Assembly (NCBI RefSeq): GCF_030867145.1
Contig: NC_134431.1
Span: 11,299,089-11,363,088 of the forward strand
Direction of reading: 5' to 3'
Origin: Opisthocomus hoazin
Lineage: Eukaryota > Chordata > Aves > Opisthocomiformes > Opisthocomidae
Length of the DNA stretch: 64,000 nt
The translations under genes were made by a program, and so were the position numbers. The notes under the pieces are model-generated. The model had not been told where the DNA came from and ran no database searches. It saw nothing but the letters and a program-made list of their open reading frames with translations. Of the stretch, positions 12,108-24,077 are shown one piece after another (position 1 is the first letter of the stretch; each line of letters starts with the position of its first letter).

Positions 12108-12298
12108 CTGCCACCATCATAAAACCGCTGCATTAGGTCAATCCTCGCTTGGGCCGTCCAAGGGGTACCTTGCAATCCCAGTTCATTCAAGCGTGTTAGC
12201 TTTTTATTGGATGTTAACACCTGATATTTCCTCCAAGCTCTGGTTTTACTGAGGGCTTTGTGGTGTTCTGCTCTTTGGAGCTGGAATGGCAACAGGAG
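12108..12298 (-). other. exon-like block of unknown gene
   Basis: A 191-base block bordered by a strong minus-strand acceptor (pyrimidine-rich tract ending TTTCTTTCAG) and a strong donor (GGCAG|gtaagg). It is open throughout in one frame, in phase 0 at the acceptor and phase 2 at the donor. The reading starts LLLPFQLQRAEHHKALSKTR and later includes WRKYQVL and WTAQARIDLMQRFYDGG. I do not recognise the family. It lies on the same strand as both neighbours, about 7 kb upstream of the inferred NFATC2 start and about 6 kb downstream of the inferred ATP9A end. It may be an exon of an unannotated gene, an alternative upstream NFATC2 exon, or chance. Confidence 0.35.
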
Positions 12299-15126
12299 CT
12301 GAAAGAAACGAGAGTGGGAAGAACCTGTATAAATCATTGCCCTGCACAGTATCCTGACGGTGACAGATCACAACAGACACCTAGGCAGGTGAAGGAAATA
12401 GCTGTCAGTCACGTGTGAAATACGAGATCTTTCTTTCTGTTGAAGGCTATTTACGGTGAACACTGCACCCGTGAAAATTAGTTCCACACTTCAGTAATGA
12501 TGACTCGCAAGAATTCAGCTTGGACTTGAACAGAACCTGAGGATTGCGTGCGGGGTGTGGATGTGCGTGACCTGCTCGCTCACACCAGCTGCGGGTCTTC
12601 CACTGAGACACCAGCACATTGCACTTCTTTCTGTCTGATTTTGGAAGGATTTTCTCCTTATGGGTTAGTGTCGCAAACAGGAATTTTGCTTAGAAAATTT
12701 GTTTTCTGGCTCATTTCTCCTTGTATATAGGAAAGATCAGACATCAAAATCCGATCAGCAGGAAGCCTGAGACTTCTTAGAAGCAAAACGGGGCAGCTTC
12801 GAACCAAACTTTAGTCTACAGAGTTGTCTGAGAAGTTCTGGCACTAGTTTCAGCCTAAAATGTAAACTGTCACTTTGGTTAATTTACCTGGGTCCAGCTA
12901 AAAGGCAGCAATGTATCTTGACAAATAAATATAAGGATGCCAAAGACTGGAAAGCGCCATATCTGGAGGAAGCAAGAGGAGGGGCTGATAACGTCTAACC
13001 TTGGTCTTTTCAAAATTTCTTTTTCATTTTACAGCCCAGCTGTCAGGGTGCAGAAGGTCTATGTCCCTATGCCACACTGCGAATAATAATTGATAAATGC
13101 TTCTTTGGAGTAGCTCAGTTTAAAACTGGTCTTCCCCTTCTCTGTATATTTTACTTACCTTGGACACAGACAAATAGAGGTAAGGAGAAGAACCAGCGTT
13201 AGCTTCTAGCTCGCACTTTAGGCAAAAAAATTTCCTTGCTCTTGTTTAATTTTATTCACTGTCAATGTTAAAAACTTCTCTGTTTGTCATTGGGCTTGAA
13301 GTAACTGTTCCAGGCTCGAAAGCAGCCAAGATGGCATACTACATAACGAAAGCTACGGTAATAAACAGCAGGATGTAACTGCTCCAGTTACTTTTAAAAA
13401 TCAAATTAAGAAAAGGCTCTTATGTGCAAATCGAGTGATTTGTATCTACATCTGCATGCAAAGGCAATGCGTACAGACGCATGGAAATCCGGCACCAGCA
13501 CTGCGAGGGCTGACACCCACGATGCTGCCCGGGGGGAATTCAGCTTTTCCCGGGCTTGCTAACCACCAGCGCAGCTCCAACAGCGAGAGCTCTCCTCGCT
13601 CGCGTTGCAGGCTCATGTTGAGGACGCCTTGGCAAAGGAGTGGTTAAAAATACTGGCTGCTCTTCGCTAGGGCTCTGAAATTTTACAGCTCGTGGCGTGC
13701 TGGTTGTCAAACATAAGGAGAACAGGATGGAGACTAATAGAGGTGCAGCTGGAGAGCAAGAAACATTTTCAGCAACATCTCCAGGGCAAAGTAAGATCCT
13801 ACCTCGTCGGGGCCGAGAGCACTGCTGGCAGTGCCCCTGTCCTCGCAGCAAGATGACAGACCAGCTGCTTCGCTGTCTGCTGTGGTCTCTCCTCAAAGGT
13901 CCTATCCCTTACCCTTGGAACAAGATCAAAGCCAAGGGTAACAAAAACAGCATAAGCGTGGCCCATTCGAGGTCCCAGTCCCAAATCGGCACCGTGACGA
14001 TCCAAGAAGAGCCAGCTCACATGTGGGACCTTCCCCTGCAGAGTGACAGTGATGGCTCTGCCTGTGCTGGTCCAGGACGGCAGCCACAGCAATGGCAGTT
14101 GCAGGACGCAGCGATTCACTGGAGACCACCGCATCGCAGCAGAGTCACTGCCCGACAGAGGGAATGCTGATCCCTGTAAATCTGCCTTTTATTCAAAACC
14201 TTCATCTCAAATTTACAAAGCGCGCAGAGGAACTCTGCCTCTGCGGGCAGCATCCCTTGCTTTTCCCATCAGCTCAGCGCCGAGCAGCGTTTCTTTCCAT
14301 GGCAGTTACATCTGGAGCAGGTATCACACTTCATCGAGACCATTACATGGCATTTTACATAACGGTATCACTGACGAATGGTTTGGTGTCATTTTAAACA
14401 GCAATCCCGATCAATAGCAATTTGCATCACATTTTGACGAGTCACACATTGGTGAAATCTGCCACTGTTCAAAATAAACCCAAAGTGACATGGCTTAAGA
14501 ACAGAAAAGCCAGCACAGGACTGATCCTTGCCTAACAGCACAGAAATCTAACGCCTACAGCAGAGCTACAGCACAGCAGATGTGAAACACATGAGTAAAT
14601 ATGCTGCCTGAGGAAATCTGAAGCACAGGAGATGCCTGCTCCCCACGTGCCCACCAAGGTGTGCTCCGGGACTACTTCTGAGCTAAGTGGAATCTCACGG
14701 TACAACCAATTCACCTCTACTCATGCTCTTAATTTATATTGTGGGTAATTCTACTTTTACCCTGGTAAACAAGTTTCTGGATATGGTTAAGCTACTCAGA
14801 GTGTACATTTAAAATAAAATCTGTTTCACATAAAAGGACAAATGAGAATGACTATTACCCCCATCTTTAATGCGCTAAATTCTTTTGCACAGATTGTTCT
14901 TGTTACTACTTCTTTCTGTGAGAGAATCTGAACAGCACACAATATTCCTCCTTACGTGCACAATTACAGCAAGCCAAGAGAGGGAGGCTTTAAAGTAGGA
15001 ATGCAATGGTTTTAAAGCCCTTTTTTGTAACCCACTCACATAGTAACAGCTAGGTCTTAGGCCACAAAGGGAGGAAGAGCAGCAGAGGAGGACATTCTTC
15101 TGAAGGCCAGATCCTGCAAGATGCCG
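12299..15126. other. intergenic DNA; no gene supported
   Basis: Open frames at 13,540-14,417 overlap on both strands and show no recognisable family. A 10-bp inverted repeat lies at 13,909-13,941. Confidence 0.55.
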
Positions 15127-15388
15127 ATCATAGAATCATAGAATGGTTTGGGCTGGAAGGGACCTTAAAAGATCATCCAGTTCCAACCCCCTGCCATGGG
15201 CAGGGACCCCTTCCACCAGCCCAGGTTGCTCAGAGCCGCATCCAACCTGGCCTTGAACACTGCCAGGGAGGGGGCAGCCACAGCTTCTCTGGGCAACCTG
15301 TGCCAGGACCTCACCACCCTCATGATGAAGAATTTCTTCATAATATCTAATCTAAATCTGCCCTCTTTTAGTTTAAAGCCGTTCTATA
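15127..15388 (-). mobile_element. CR1 LINE 3' fragment
   Basis: The plus strand starts ATCATAGAATCATAGAATGG, the reverse complement of the CR1 terminal repeats, followed by GGCTGGAAGGGACC and by typical CR1 3' sequence down to CTCTTTTAGTTTAAAGCC. A 5'-truncated, non-autonomous copy, diagnostic of birds and related reptiles. Confidence 0.93.
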
Positions 15389-17999
15389 ACTACAATTACA
15401 AGCAGCAAAACTTCAGAGATTCATCGTGTAACCTGGAGAGCCCCACAACACCCAGAGAGTTTTAAGGCCAGGAAATGCCAGCTCACAGCCAAGGAAACCA
15501 CAGCATCAGTTTTGATACTGACCTTAAATAGGTGCTGGACCAGGGCTTAGTGTTGCTCCTAACTGCTGTCGCACTCAGTTTTTCCTTGCAGTACTTTTTT
15601 GCTGTGGCACTGATGCTATTTCTGCAGCCAGCTGCTGCTCACACTCTCGGAAACTCACCGCTTTCACGTGCAGTTGCAAAATATTTAGCACAGATGTAAT
15701 CTGGATCTGCAGTTCCAGGTTTAAGATGGCAGAACCCAGCAAAATTTTTAGATCGAGGTTTATCAATACTCCGCATAGTAAGGATAGGTTTTTCTGAAGC
15801 CTACGATCACATTCCTAATTTAAAAACAGACATCTGAATACTCTGTGGAACAAGTAACTTTCCTACAGGATTGACTCCAGTGTTTAAGGTGGGGAGAAAG
15901 TCTAATAATCCAGAGAAGAGCATTGTTCTTCACTCCATACTCTGCCGGGGACTTTGGGCACAGCCTGGGGACCACAGGTTCTCTCTGCCCCCATCTCCTA
16001 CCGGTGAAACTGGAACAGCAGCAGTTACCTTCCTCTAGCGAAGAATTATCTTGATATTGATCTTTAATGCCATGGTAATGCAGCGGAGAAGAGGCAGAGT
16101 AGGTGCACAGCTGCCATGTCTTGAGCCATCAGAAGCCAAAAGACAGAGGGCATATCAACAAGGTTTTCTTCTCTCCAAATGGTTTAAGCTAAAGGGAAGC
16201 TTCTGTACATCTTCATACGACACGTGAGGCTCAGGGCCATACTAAGATACCCCATCACCAGCCAGCACCTATTTCTTTTTTTTTTTCTTTAAGAGGAAAA
16301 AAGAAAAAGACACACTAGTGTACAATACAATCACAGTTTGAAAAATCAGGCCAGGCATTTTTTGGTAAAGCCTAGGCTGAAAACTTATCCCAGGATGCGT
16401 GATCTTCCAAAAATCTGCCAACCCCTGCAGTGTTCAAACTTCTTGTATGACCACAGCCACATGAAGAATGAAATTAAACCCCATGGAAATCTTTGACATT
16501 TCTACTATTATGCAATGTTTGGGTGAAAAAAAAAATTGCAGAAATTCTCCTTCCCTTTCCAAAGTGAGTTTAGAAAAACTATTTCTAGCTTTTTTAATTA
16601 CACATTTCACCATTAAAAAGAAACCATCCATAAATTAAAAGAACCACTAACTAGGGCTTATGTAACCCATTTAGAGTGGGAAATTGGTAACACTTGGGGG
16701 TGAAGTCTGTTACTGTAATTTCTGGAGTCTACAGCATTCATTTGATGTGTGCAAACATCACAAAAATTGCTTATTTAATACTTGCATTAACTATCTTATA
16801 CAAAAAAGTTAATAATGAAAAAGGTTAAAGTGCTGGCATATGCATGCTATAGAATCTAAAAGAACATATTCAATAAATGTTTAATGATCTCAGGGACAGT
16901 TTATCAGGGCTTTAGTGAAATAGTCTCCCAAGTTATCGATTTACTTTATCAATTTTTTTGGGGGGTGGTGGTGGTGTGGTGTTTATGGCTCTATTGCATT
17001 TTTGGTAGAAAACTGTCGTACCGCGTTCTTCACCAGTGTTACAGAAGTTTCCCCTGCGGAGAACACCCAGCGTTAAACTCCAGCCTCTCCCTCCCGTTTC
17101 TGACCCAGCAGCGGGGCAGCCAGCCCTAAGCCGTGGGACTGCTGCTGTGCTGAGCCAGTTACTTAATCAAACGTTCAAGTGATGAGAACATTCCAAAAAT
17201 AGCTGTTCCTAACATTATTGCATCATTGCTTTTCCGAGAGCAGCATATATATGTTTCAAACGGAAGACTTAGTCTCCTAATTCACAGCAGCGGGTGCCAG
17301 CAGGAACGACCATCTTCTCCCTAGGTGGGGTTGCACCAAAAATTGCGAGGACGATTTGACCAGAATCTTCCTGAACGAGCTGTCTCTCTTGAAACTGAAT
17401 TTACAAATTACAGGGCTTGTTTAAAATCCTCGGGACAGCTGGGTACTCCGGGACTAGCTGGTTGCAGAAAAGGCAGCAGGGAAGCGGCAGCCCCGGGGCT
17501 GAAGTTCCGCCTGCCGCTCGCGGCCCCAGGTCCTCTCGCTGGAGCGGGACAGCAACACGGCAGCGGGGCAGCAGCCTGCCCCTGCCCAGCAGCACCTTCT
17601 GCGCTCCACGCCGTTCCACTGCGCTGACGACTTGCAGAAAGCGATCTCGCAAGAAGTCACTAATAAAGTGAAGGGCAGCAAAAGCTTACACCAATGCTTA
17701 AAAAAAACCACCCACCCAAAAAACCCAACGACTCCCCTCTGCCTCCCCCCAAAAATCCCTTGCTGTTACGACTGTTCAAAAACTGTTTGTAACAAAGAAG
17801 TTAATGAAGCAGCTCTACACGGATCCGCAGAAAGTACTGACCATTTCTCAGACACGAATCTCCCACGTGGACAAGTTCAAGGGCCACGATGCAACTTAAC
17901 CTATATACTCACAATCCTGGCAAAACACACCTGGGACTGATCCCACCAGGACTAACTCAGGTGCATCATGCACGGTGTATATGGATGAAGTAAAGAAGT
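15389..17999. other. intergenic DNA downstream of ATP9A; no gene supported
   Basis: A/T-rich with a short G+C-rich patch at 17,440-17,640 that is open on both strands. No recognisable exon, RNA gene or repeat. Confidence 0.55.
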
Positions 18000-18008
18000 T
18001 GCATAAAA

Positions 18009-18014
18009 TTTATT
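18009..18014 (-). terminator. candidate distal polyadenylation signal of ATP9A
   Basis: AATAAA on the minus strand (tttatt on plus). Cleavage would fall near 17,980-18,000. No strong GU-rich downstream element is obvious. Confidence 0.4.
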
Positions 18015-18121
18015 TTTCCACCTTGTTTTACAACATTCCCTTTTAAGCTTTTACATATCTGCAACATATAACTCCACAGAACAATAAATAATTGGCATTC
18101 ATATTTCTCTTGAATCAAGAG

Positions 18122-18129
18122 TATATACA
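18122..18129 (-). promoter_or_regulatory. Pumilio-type element in the ATP9A 3' UTR
   Basis: TGTATATA on the minus strand matches the PUM1/PUM2 consensus TGTANATA. It would be included only in transcripts that use the most distal polyadenylation signal. Confidence 0.35.
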
Positions 18130-18226
18130 TGTTGTTTAACCAGATGACAGGTACAAAACATCGGCATCACAGTAAGTACCATTTTGACACCAGAATCCAT
18201 TTCCCCAATTAAAAATTAAATTAACA

Positions 18227-18232
18227 TTTATT
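18227..18232 (-). terminator. candidate polyadenylation signal of ATP9A
   Basis: AATAAA on the minus strand in a very A/T-rich patch, about 200 bases before the most distal hexamer. Confidence 0.3.
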
Positions 18233-18356
18233 TTTAAACAATTTTAACAATTAAAAATGTTCTCAAAGGCATGTAAGTACACAAGTTGTAGTAGGCAGTA
18301 GTAATGGACCATATTGACAAAGCTGTAGAACCCAGGATTTCATGCAAATCGAAGAG

Positions 18357-18362
18357 TTTATT
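18357..18362 (-). terminator. candidate polyadenylation signal of ATP9A
   Basis: AATAAA on the minus strand, one of three within 360 bases at the probable gene end. Confidence 0.3.
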
Positions 18363-19867
18363 AATTATCAAATAACTAATAATAAATAAAAAAAGAGAAG
18401 AGCCCATCCCCCAGCTTGCGCTGAAGATTTTAGTGGGCACTGGAATGGCCCCAGCAACTGTGGAGATGAGTCAAACCCCACCCAAACAGTTGTGTGTAAA
18501 GAACTTGTGACGGTGAGCTGCATGCAGTAGTAGTTCACATACCTGGTTTCGAGCACTGCTTGTGCAAACCAAGGACTTACGATGCATCAGGTGGTGCAGC
18601 AGCTTTCTTCAAAAGCTAAAGCCAAAAGACAAGCTTTAGGGATTCACACATGTAACCCTCTGGGGCTCCCTGACAAACGCAGCTCAACTGTAGCAAAATT
18701 TCCTTCGGCAGTTGCAGAGGACGAGAGAGGTTGTCACGGCATTTAGCTGTGACAGTTCAGCAGACCACAGAAAAACAATGCCTTTGGCCCCACTGCAGCT
18801 CTCAGCACGCAGTTCTCAGCACCGAGGGGACACCAGGGATGTCACTCCTCACTCCCCTGCCCAGTTCTGATAAGATCCTGCACAGATTTAAGCTGCTGCT
18901 GTTGAATAAAGAACGTTGCATTGCGACGGCCCTATGAGCCGAGCAAAACAAATGTTTGCAAAGCTAAACAAGCTCTATGGAGGAAACAAATACAGAGTCG
19001 AAGAAAAAAACCAAAACCTAAGAGGGCTGCAACAGACCTGGACTTAGCGCAGGGATGCAAGCAGAGAACAGTGCAGGTCACACAACCCCCACGCGCACCC
19101 AGCACCGCAGCAGCGCAGCACAGAGCGCGGGCTTCCCTAGGGCAGCCCCGGGACGCAGGAGCACAGCGTGCGACACGCACCGCTACCCGGCGGCACCGCT
19201 CGGAGCACAGTCCCCGAGCACACACCTTACAGGAGCTGCTACGGTACAGGAGCCAGAACAAAAAAAGGAATAGGAAGAACACTAAGTAAGGCTACAAACA
19301 AGATACTACACAGAAGAAGCAAACAATGCTTCACTCCTAATAAGCACAAATTATGAGCATACTAGAGGAAAAAAAAGAGTAAATTAAATCTCCAGCAGAG
19401 AATCTATTTATTCAAATGTACAGTAACTATGAACACATGTATTAAACTTTGCTTTCAAAAACATTTTTTAAATAACTTAAGAGAAATAGATTGCAGACTT
19501 AAAGTGCTAAACTTGAAAAATACAACAGTCCTTCCTCTTTCCTGCTGTTAGACGGCAGTTTTAATTTTCTGATTGCTTTAAAAAAATACAGTGTATACCC
19601 AGATAGAAATTACTTCCTGGATTTACAACCTTGTGCAAAAAGACTAGCTGCAAAGAAATATAATTCGCACCCCAAAACACAGCTACAGATTACTATCAGT
19701 TCCACTAAATATGAGTTCCTCATTAAAGTTATGACTCAATAAATATAACCAAAATCACAATTCATTCCCTTTCTTGGTGTAAGCTAATATTTTGCAAATA
19801 TGGTCCACTCAGTGTAAACTGTATTGACTTCAGGAAACGGTGAATTCTACCATATATATGTCTCGAA

Positions 19868-19875
19868 TATTTACA
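19868..19875 (-). promoter_or_regulatory. Pumilio-type element in the ATP9A 3' UTR
   Basis: TGTAAATA on the minus strand matches the PUM consensus TGTANATA. A single 8-base match can occur by chance in 4.6 kb of A/T-rich DNA. Confidence 0.3.
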
Positions 19876-22576
19876 TACAGTAGCATGGCACTGTTATTCT
19901 TGCAGGACACTTAACTACACACACACACACTAGATAAGAGACAGGGCTTTACAAAGCTGTGTACTGCGATGAGCTTGCCAGCCGACAAGAGGGACTTGAC
20001 TTCTCAGTCACAAGAAATTGCCGAAGGAAATTCTTAATTCTTGTATTTAAATCTACTTAAATCAAATGCTGACTGGGGGCTCCAGAACACCTGCATGGCC
20101 AACACTATCCATGAGGTGTAGCAAGTCATGATAAAGATGACATCAAGTATCTTTTTGGCAAAGCGGTATCATTCACAACAGGCTGTTAGCCCAGCTCCCC
20201 CACTAATGGGCTGTTCAGGCACCGCTTCTCCTCCAGGAGGCAAAGCACCCAGAAGTGTTGGACTTCTAGGGCCTTTCCCAACATGAACATGCATGCCAAA
20301 TAAGTAGAAATGTATAGTATTATTATTTTTAAGGAAAAAAAACCAAAACAAAAACAACAGAAGGTGGGGAAAGAGAAAAATTTTCAAAATATTATGAGAA
20401 GGTGAATACTAAGAATTAGCTTTCCTTAGCCAGCAGGTTGTTTCTGAATGTGATTGCTATGCATCCGGACTTCAGGCAAGAGCCTAATCATAAAACTGGC
20501 ACAAAAGAAAAGCCAGTGAGTTAGATTAAGAATGTTTGCTGTTTTTATTCCTGAAGGATTTTGAAACATAATTTTATAAACTAAGAGAGTTTCCCCCACA
20601 TGAATTAACAAGGTCATACGGACTTGTACCTTCCTCTCACCCTGAGCCACACGCATTATGAAGCGCATCCAATTTCTCTCTAAGTCTTCTGGAACTTGAT
20701 TCCCCTCCTCTTTGATATTTACTCACAGGAACTGACAGCAAGGAAGGCAGGTCAGGTTGTGCAAAACACTCCCTGGAGCAATTACTACACATCGACCACA
20801 CAAGCCACAGCTATCTTAGATATGAAAATTCAAGACGTACCACTATGGGTCAGCACAGACTCCAGCTTTCCTGCTAAAACACTACTCCTATTTTCCACTG
20901 ATTATCACACCAGCCCTTTTTAATGCGGCACTGTGCTCCTTGCGACAATGGAACACCTGTAGCAACGGCAACAGCAGCTGGCAGTCCATTAAAGAGGTTT
21001 AGCACAGCACAGAGACGACCACTGAGCTTCTGCTCCTCACACCAGTGTGCTTGTCCTGACCTGGAAGGGCCGCTTGGGGAGGAGAAGGGAGCTCAGGCTC
21101 TGGGCTCTGCCATCCCTGGTCCCTCTGTGCAGTCGCCCAACAACGACGCCAGGCAGTGCCAGCTCCGACAGTGGTTTTTATGATGTGGGAACGAGACAGC
21201 AAGCAACTAATTTAGCACAGACTAAACAGCCATCAGATGAGGATGGCTGCTACTAAAAGCTCATCCATGTCTGACGCATGGACCCAACGATAAAAGGTTC
21301 CTGTAACTCTCATTCTCCTGAGCTGCCTAAGTAGGTGTTGCTATCCTCACGGTGTTCTAGTGTGGGCCAAGGCTTATTATAAAAACAGAACTCATTGAGT
21401 TTTATTTTTGAAAACTAAAAATCAGTAAGTAAATCTGCTCTGCACACGAGCCTAACGCCTTCGTACAAATCCCACTCCTGTGTCTGTGATTCAAGTTTGG
21501 TTTTTAGAGCCAAGCAAGTGCAAGGTTCTCAAAAACTGTCTCTCTGCAGGGAGCGTGTCACGAACAACATCCACCTAGGAGTGCCTCAGTTTATTTGCAG
21601 CTCATCCTCACAGTTTCACCCTAACAGGAAACAGATTTCGTGTAGCTGTGAGGAGTAGCAGCTCTGTGACCTTTCCTTTCAGTCTCCGAGGATTCAAGAC
21701 ACGTCTGCCACATTGTCTGCAGAACAGTACGAGTCTCTTCTCACGTTGTCGACACATTTCAAGTCTGCTCAACTGCAAATTTCTTTTCCAAAGAGGATTT
21801 GCTTTAGTTTAGATAATTTTCTCCTATACAAATAAATACAGAGTAAAGCTATTAAGTCACCAGCTCCTTCTAACAGGAAGCACAAAAGCTAAACAAAACT
21901 GAATTTCTTCATTTTGGACTACATTTCTGCATATTGATCGATGACTGGATACCTTGAAAATCACTAGGGTGACCACATTTCAACTGAAGGCAAATCTCAG
22001 ACATGCTCAGATTCTCAAGTGAGCGCAGATCCGACATGCTGGAGCCCCACTATAGAAACAGCATGCCGTAAATCAGGAATCAGCTGTCAGCAGTATAGTG
22101 CATCACCTACATTTAGGGATTTCCAAGATGTAAAAAAGAAAGTAACTACTTCAATCAAAAAGATAAATAATATAAACCAACATAACACAATGCAAGAAAC
22201 AGCACAGATACTTAAAAAAGTAATTTAAATTTGTCAAATGTAAATTCCAAGGTCAGTTAGCAGCTTTCAGATAGTTTTAACCACGCATGAGAAACCCATC
22301 GTCATTGCAGTTACACGCATCTGATCCCAGTTAAGTTGAACAAAAGGGACAAAAACTGGATGAACTAACAAGTGCCACTGCCCTCAAAAAACTTCCCTTC
22401 TATCATTAGGTTTCCATTCCCGGCAGTTGTGAAGTCTTTTTCAATAAAGCAGCATGTAATAGATTATCACATGATCCTTATGCAAATATCAGACGTATTC
22501 GTTATAGAAACAACTACATGATTTTTGTCTCTCAGCCATGTGCAATATTTGTCTCTGGTGTGCAAGGAGAGCAGCC

Positions 22577-22713
22577 CTAGGATGTGAGCTTCGAATAGCT
22601 TGGGGGAGAAAACCTTCGTCTCAGGTACTTCAGGACGTAGAGGGGAAGGCAGCTCACCAGAGTGATGACGGTGACTTTCCATAAGAATGACAAAGTTGCA
22701 ATGAAGTAAACAT
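22577..22713 (-). CDS. ATP9A: ATP9A terminal coding exon, window exon 24 (residues 1003-1047 and stop)
   Basis: Completes D1003 and encodes TM10 ([30 protein letters not shown]), then a basic RRR and the C-terminus [11 protein letters not shown] followed by TAG at 22,577-22,579. The total length agrees with human ATP9A to the residue. Acceptor ctggttacag. Confidence 0.97.
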
Positions 22714-23873
22714 CTGTAACCAGAAAAGAGCACAGAGTCAATGAAGACGGAAGTATGTTCCAGGAATAAATGCAATTCAGTCTATCAATGCTTCTTAAAC
22801 AGCCTCACCTTCTCCACATGCAAGCTCAAAGCTCACATGATCCCTGGTTCCTCACTCTTCTGCCCTTCTCTTCCACAAAAGATACAGCTTTATATATTTC
22901 ACATCTTACAGCACATCTCAGTCAGGCATGCAACTCCTCAGAGGTAAGTGCCCATACATACCCCATCTGAAACAGGGGTATCCATCTCCTGGCAAAAGTA
23001 AGCTTCCTTTGAATGGACTACTTGTCTTCTGACTCTGGGAGCTGCCCTCTGCTACTTTGCTGGTGGTCCAGCAAATGCATTTCTTGACTCAGTTACAATA
23101 CCTCAGAATCATTGCAAAAATAGTTGAAGCATCATTCAAACTGGAGCTGGTATACCCATTTGCAAGAGATCTAGCCCACTGGGAAGTTATCATCATTGTC
23201 TTTAGAGTTAGCAAAGAGCTTTATGGAAGAAGTAGTGACATCTTGTGGTTCCCAAACGAACACTGGAACAAACCCTACGGATCTGATATCTGCAACTAGG
23301 CAGCTACTGGGGGAATCTGGAATTCCGCAACCTTTTTCCTTTAGCCAGAGAAAAGGATTAGCTTTGTTTCAGGCAAATTAAAATAAAAAACAAAATGCAA
23401 ACCCACAAAAGAAGGGCCCCAGCAAAGCAGATAAAATAAGGTAAGTTTTAGGAGGTAGCTCCTTCACCCAGTTAGAAGATGAAATCTTCCAAACCACAGT
23501 TAGAAGATGAAATCTTCCAAACCAACAACAGAGGTTTCAATTTCTAGTCTCAAGCTCAGTGCCCATATGGAAGTTAAGGCCGCTGTTACATATGACAGCT
23601 GATTTGTGGTGGAGCTCTGAGAGTATGGATGAGATTCAGTGGGCAGCACACAGTCTACTGACCACCTTTAACTCCTCTAGCATTTTGCTATGAGAAGGAA
23701 CAATAAAATATCTTTTATGCACCTTCAAATCAAATAGAGCTCAGTCTGGTCAGAACCACTGCCACTGTAATTACTGTTGGCTTCATCAACAGCCTTTCAG
23801 CCCACTTCGGCTCTTTATAGTCCTGTTACTATTCAGGTCATAAAGTGATTGGAGAAAAGGCATTTAACCTTAC
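22714..23873 (-). other. ATP9A: ATP9A intron (last)
   Basis: Contains a 28-bp tandem duplication at 23,469-23,524 and nothing else that I recognise. Confidence 0.9.
23469..23524. repeat. 28-bp perfect tandem duplication
   Basis: A 28-base unit beginning CAGTTAGAAGATGAAATCTT occurs exactly twice. Each unit contains the inverted pair GAAGAT/ATCTTC. Confidence 0.95.
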
Positions 23874-24077
23874 CAATAAACTCATGTAAGAAGACCAGAG
23901 AAGCTATGTAGCAGGAGAGACTAAGCAGCTCAGCCACTATCATGAGCCAGTGCCATGTCTGGATCGTCAACGCCACCATCAGCAACTCGGTGAGAATCAA
24001 GGATGTGAAGGAAATGGCAACAATGTGGACAAATTCGGATTCAAAGAGGAGGAGTGCTCCATACATGATGATGCTAC
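23874..24077 (-). CDS. ATP9A: ATP9A coding exon, window exon 23 (residues 936-1002, TM7-TM9)
   Basis: Completes G935, then 67 codons and one base. Hydrophobic runs [11 protein letters not shown] (TM7), [20 protein letters not shown] (TM8) and [20 protein letters not shown] (TM9). Donor gtaagg, acceptor cttgcag. Confidence 0.98.

Larger units (their letters stand above)
18000..22576 (-). other. ATP9A: probable ATP9A 3' untranslated region
   Basis: About 4.6 kb of A/T-rich sequence with no splice-consistent coding exon follows the ATP9A stop. Its lower limit is inferred from the most distal minus-strand AATAAA at 18,009-18,014. Human ATP9A is known to have a 3' UTR of several kilobases, which agrees. 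Several earlier AATAAA signals could give shorter forms. Two canonical Pumilio elements (TGTANATA) are present. A more GC-rich patch at 18,920-19,240 is less typical of a UTR. Confidence 0.55.

Noticed and set aside
13540..14417. Several 100-157 codon frames on both strands
   Set aside because: Mutually overlapping, no recognised family, and no convincing pair of splice sites around any of them.
18921..19289. 122-codon basic open frame on the plus strand
   Set aside because: Lies opposite the probable ATP9A 3' UTR; arginine/lysine-rich because of purine-rich DNA, no conserved motif.
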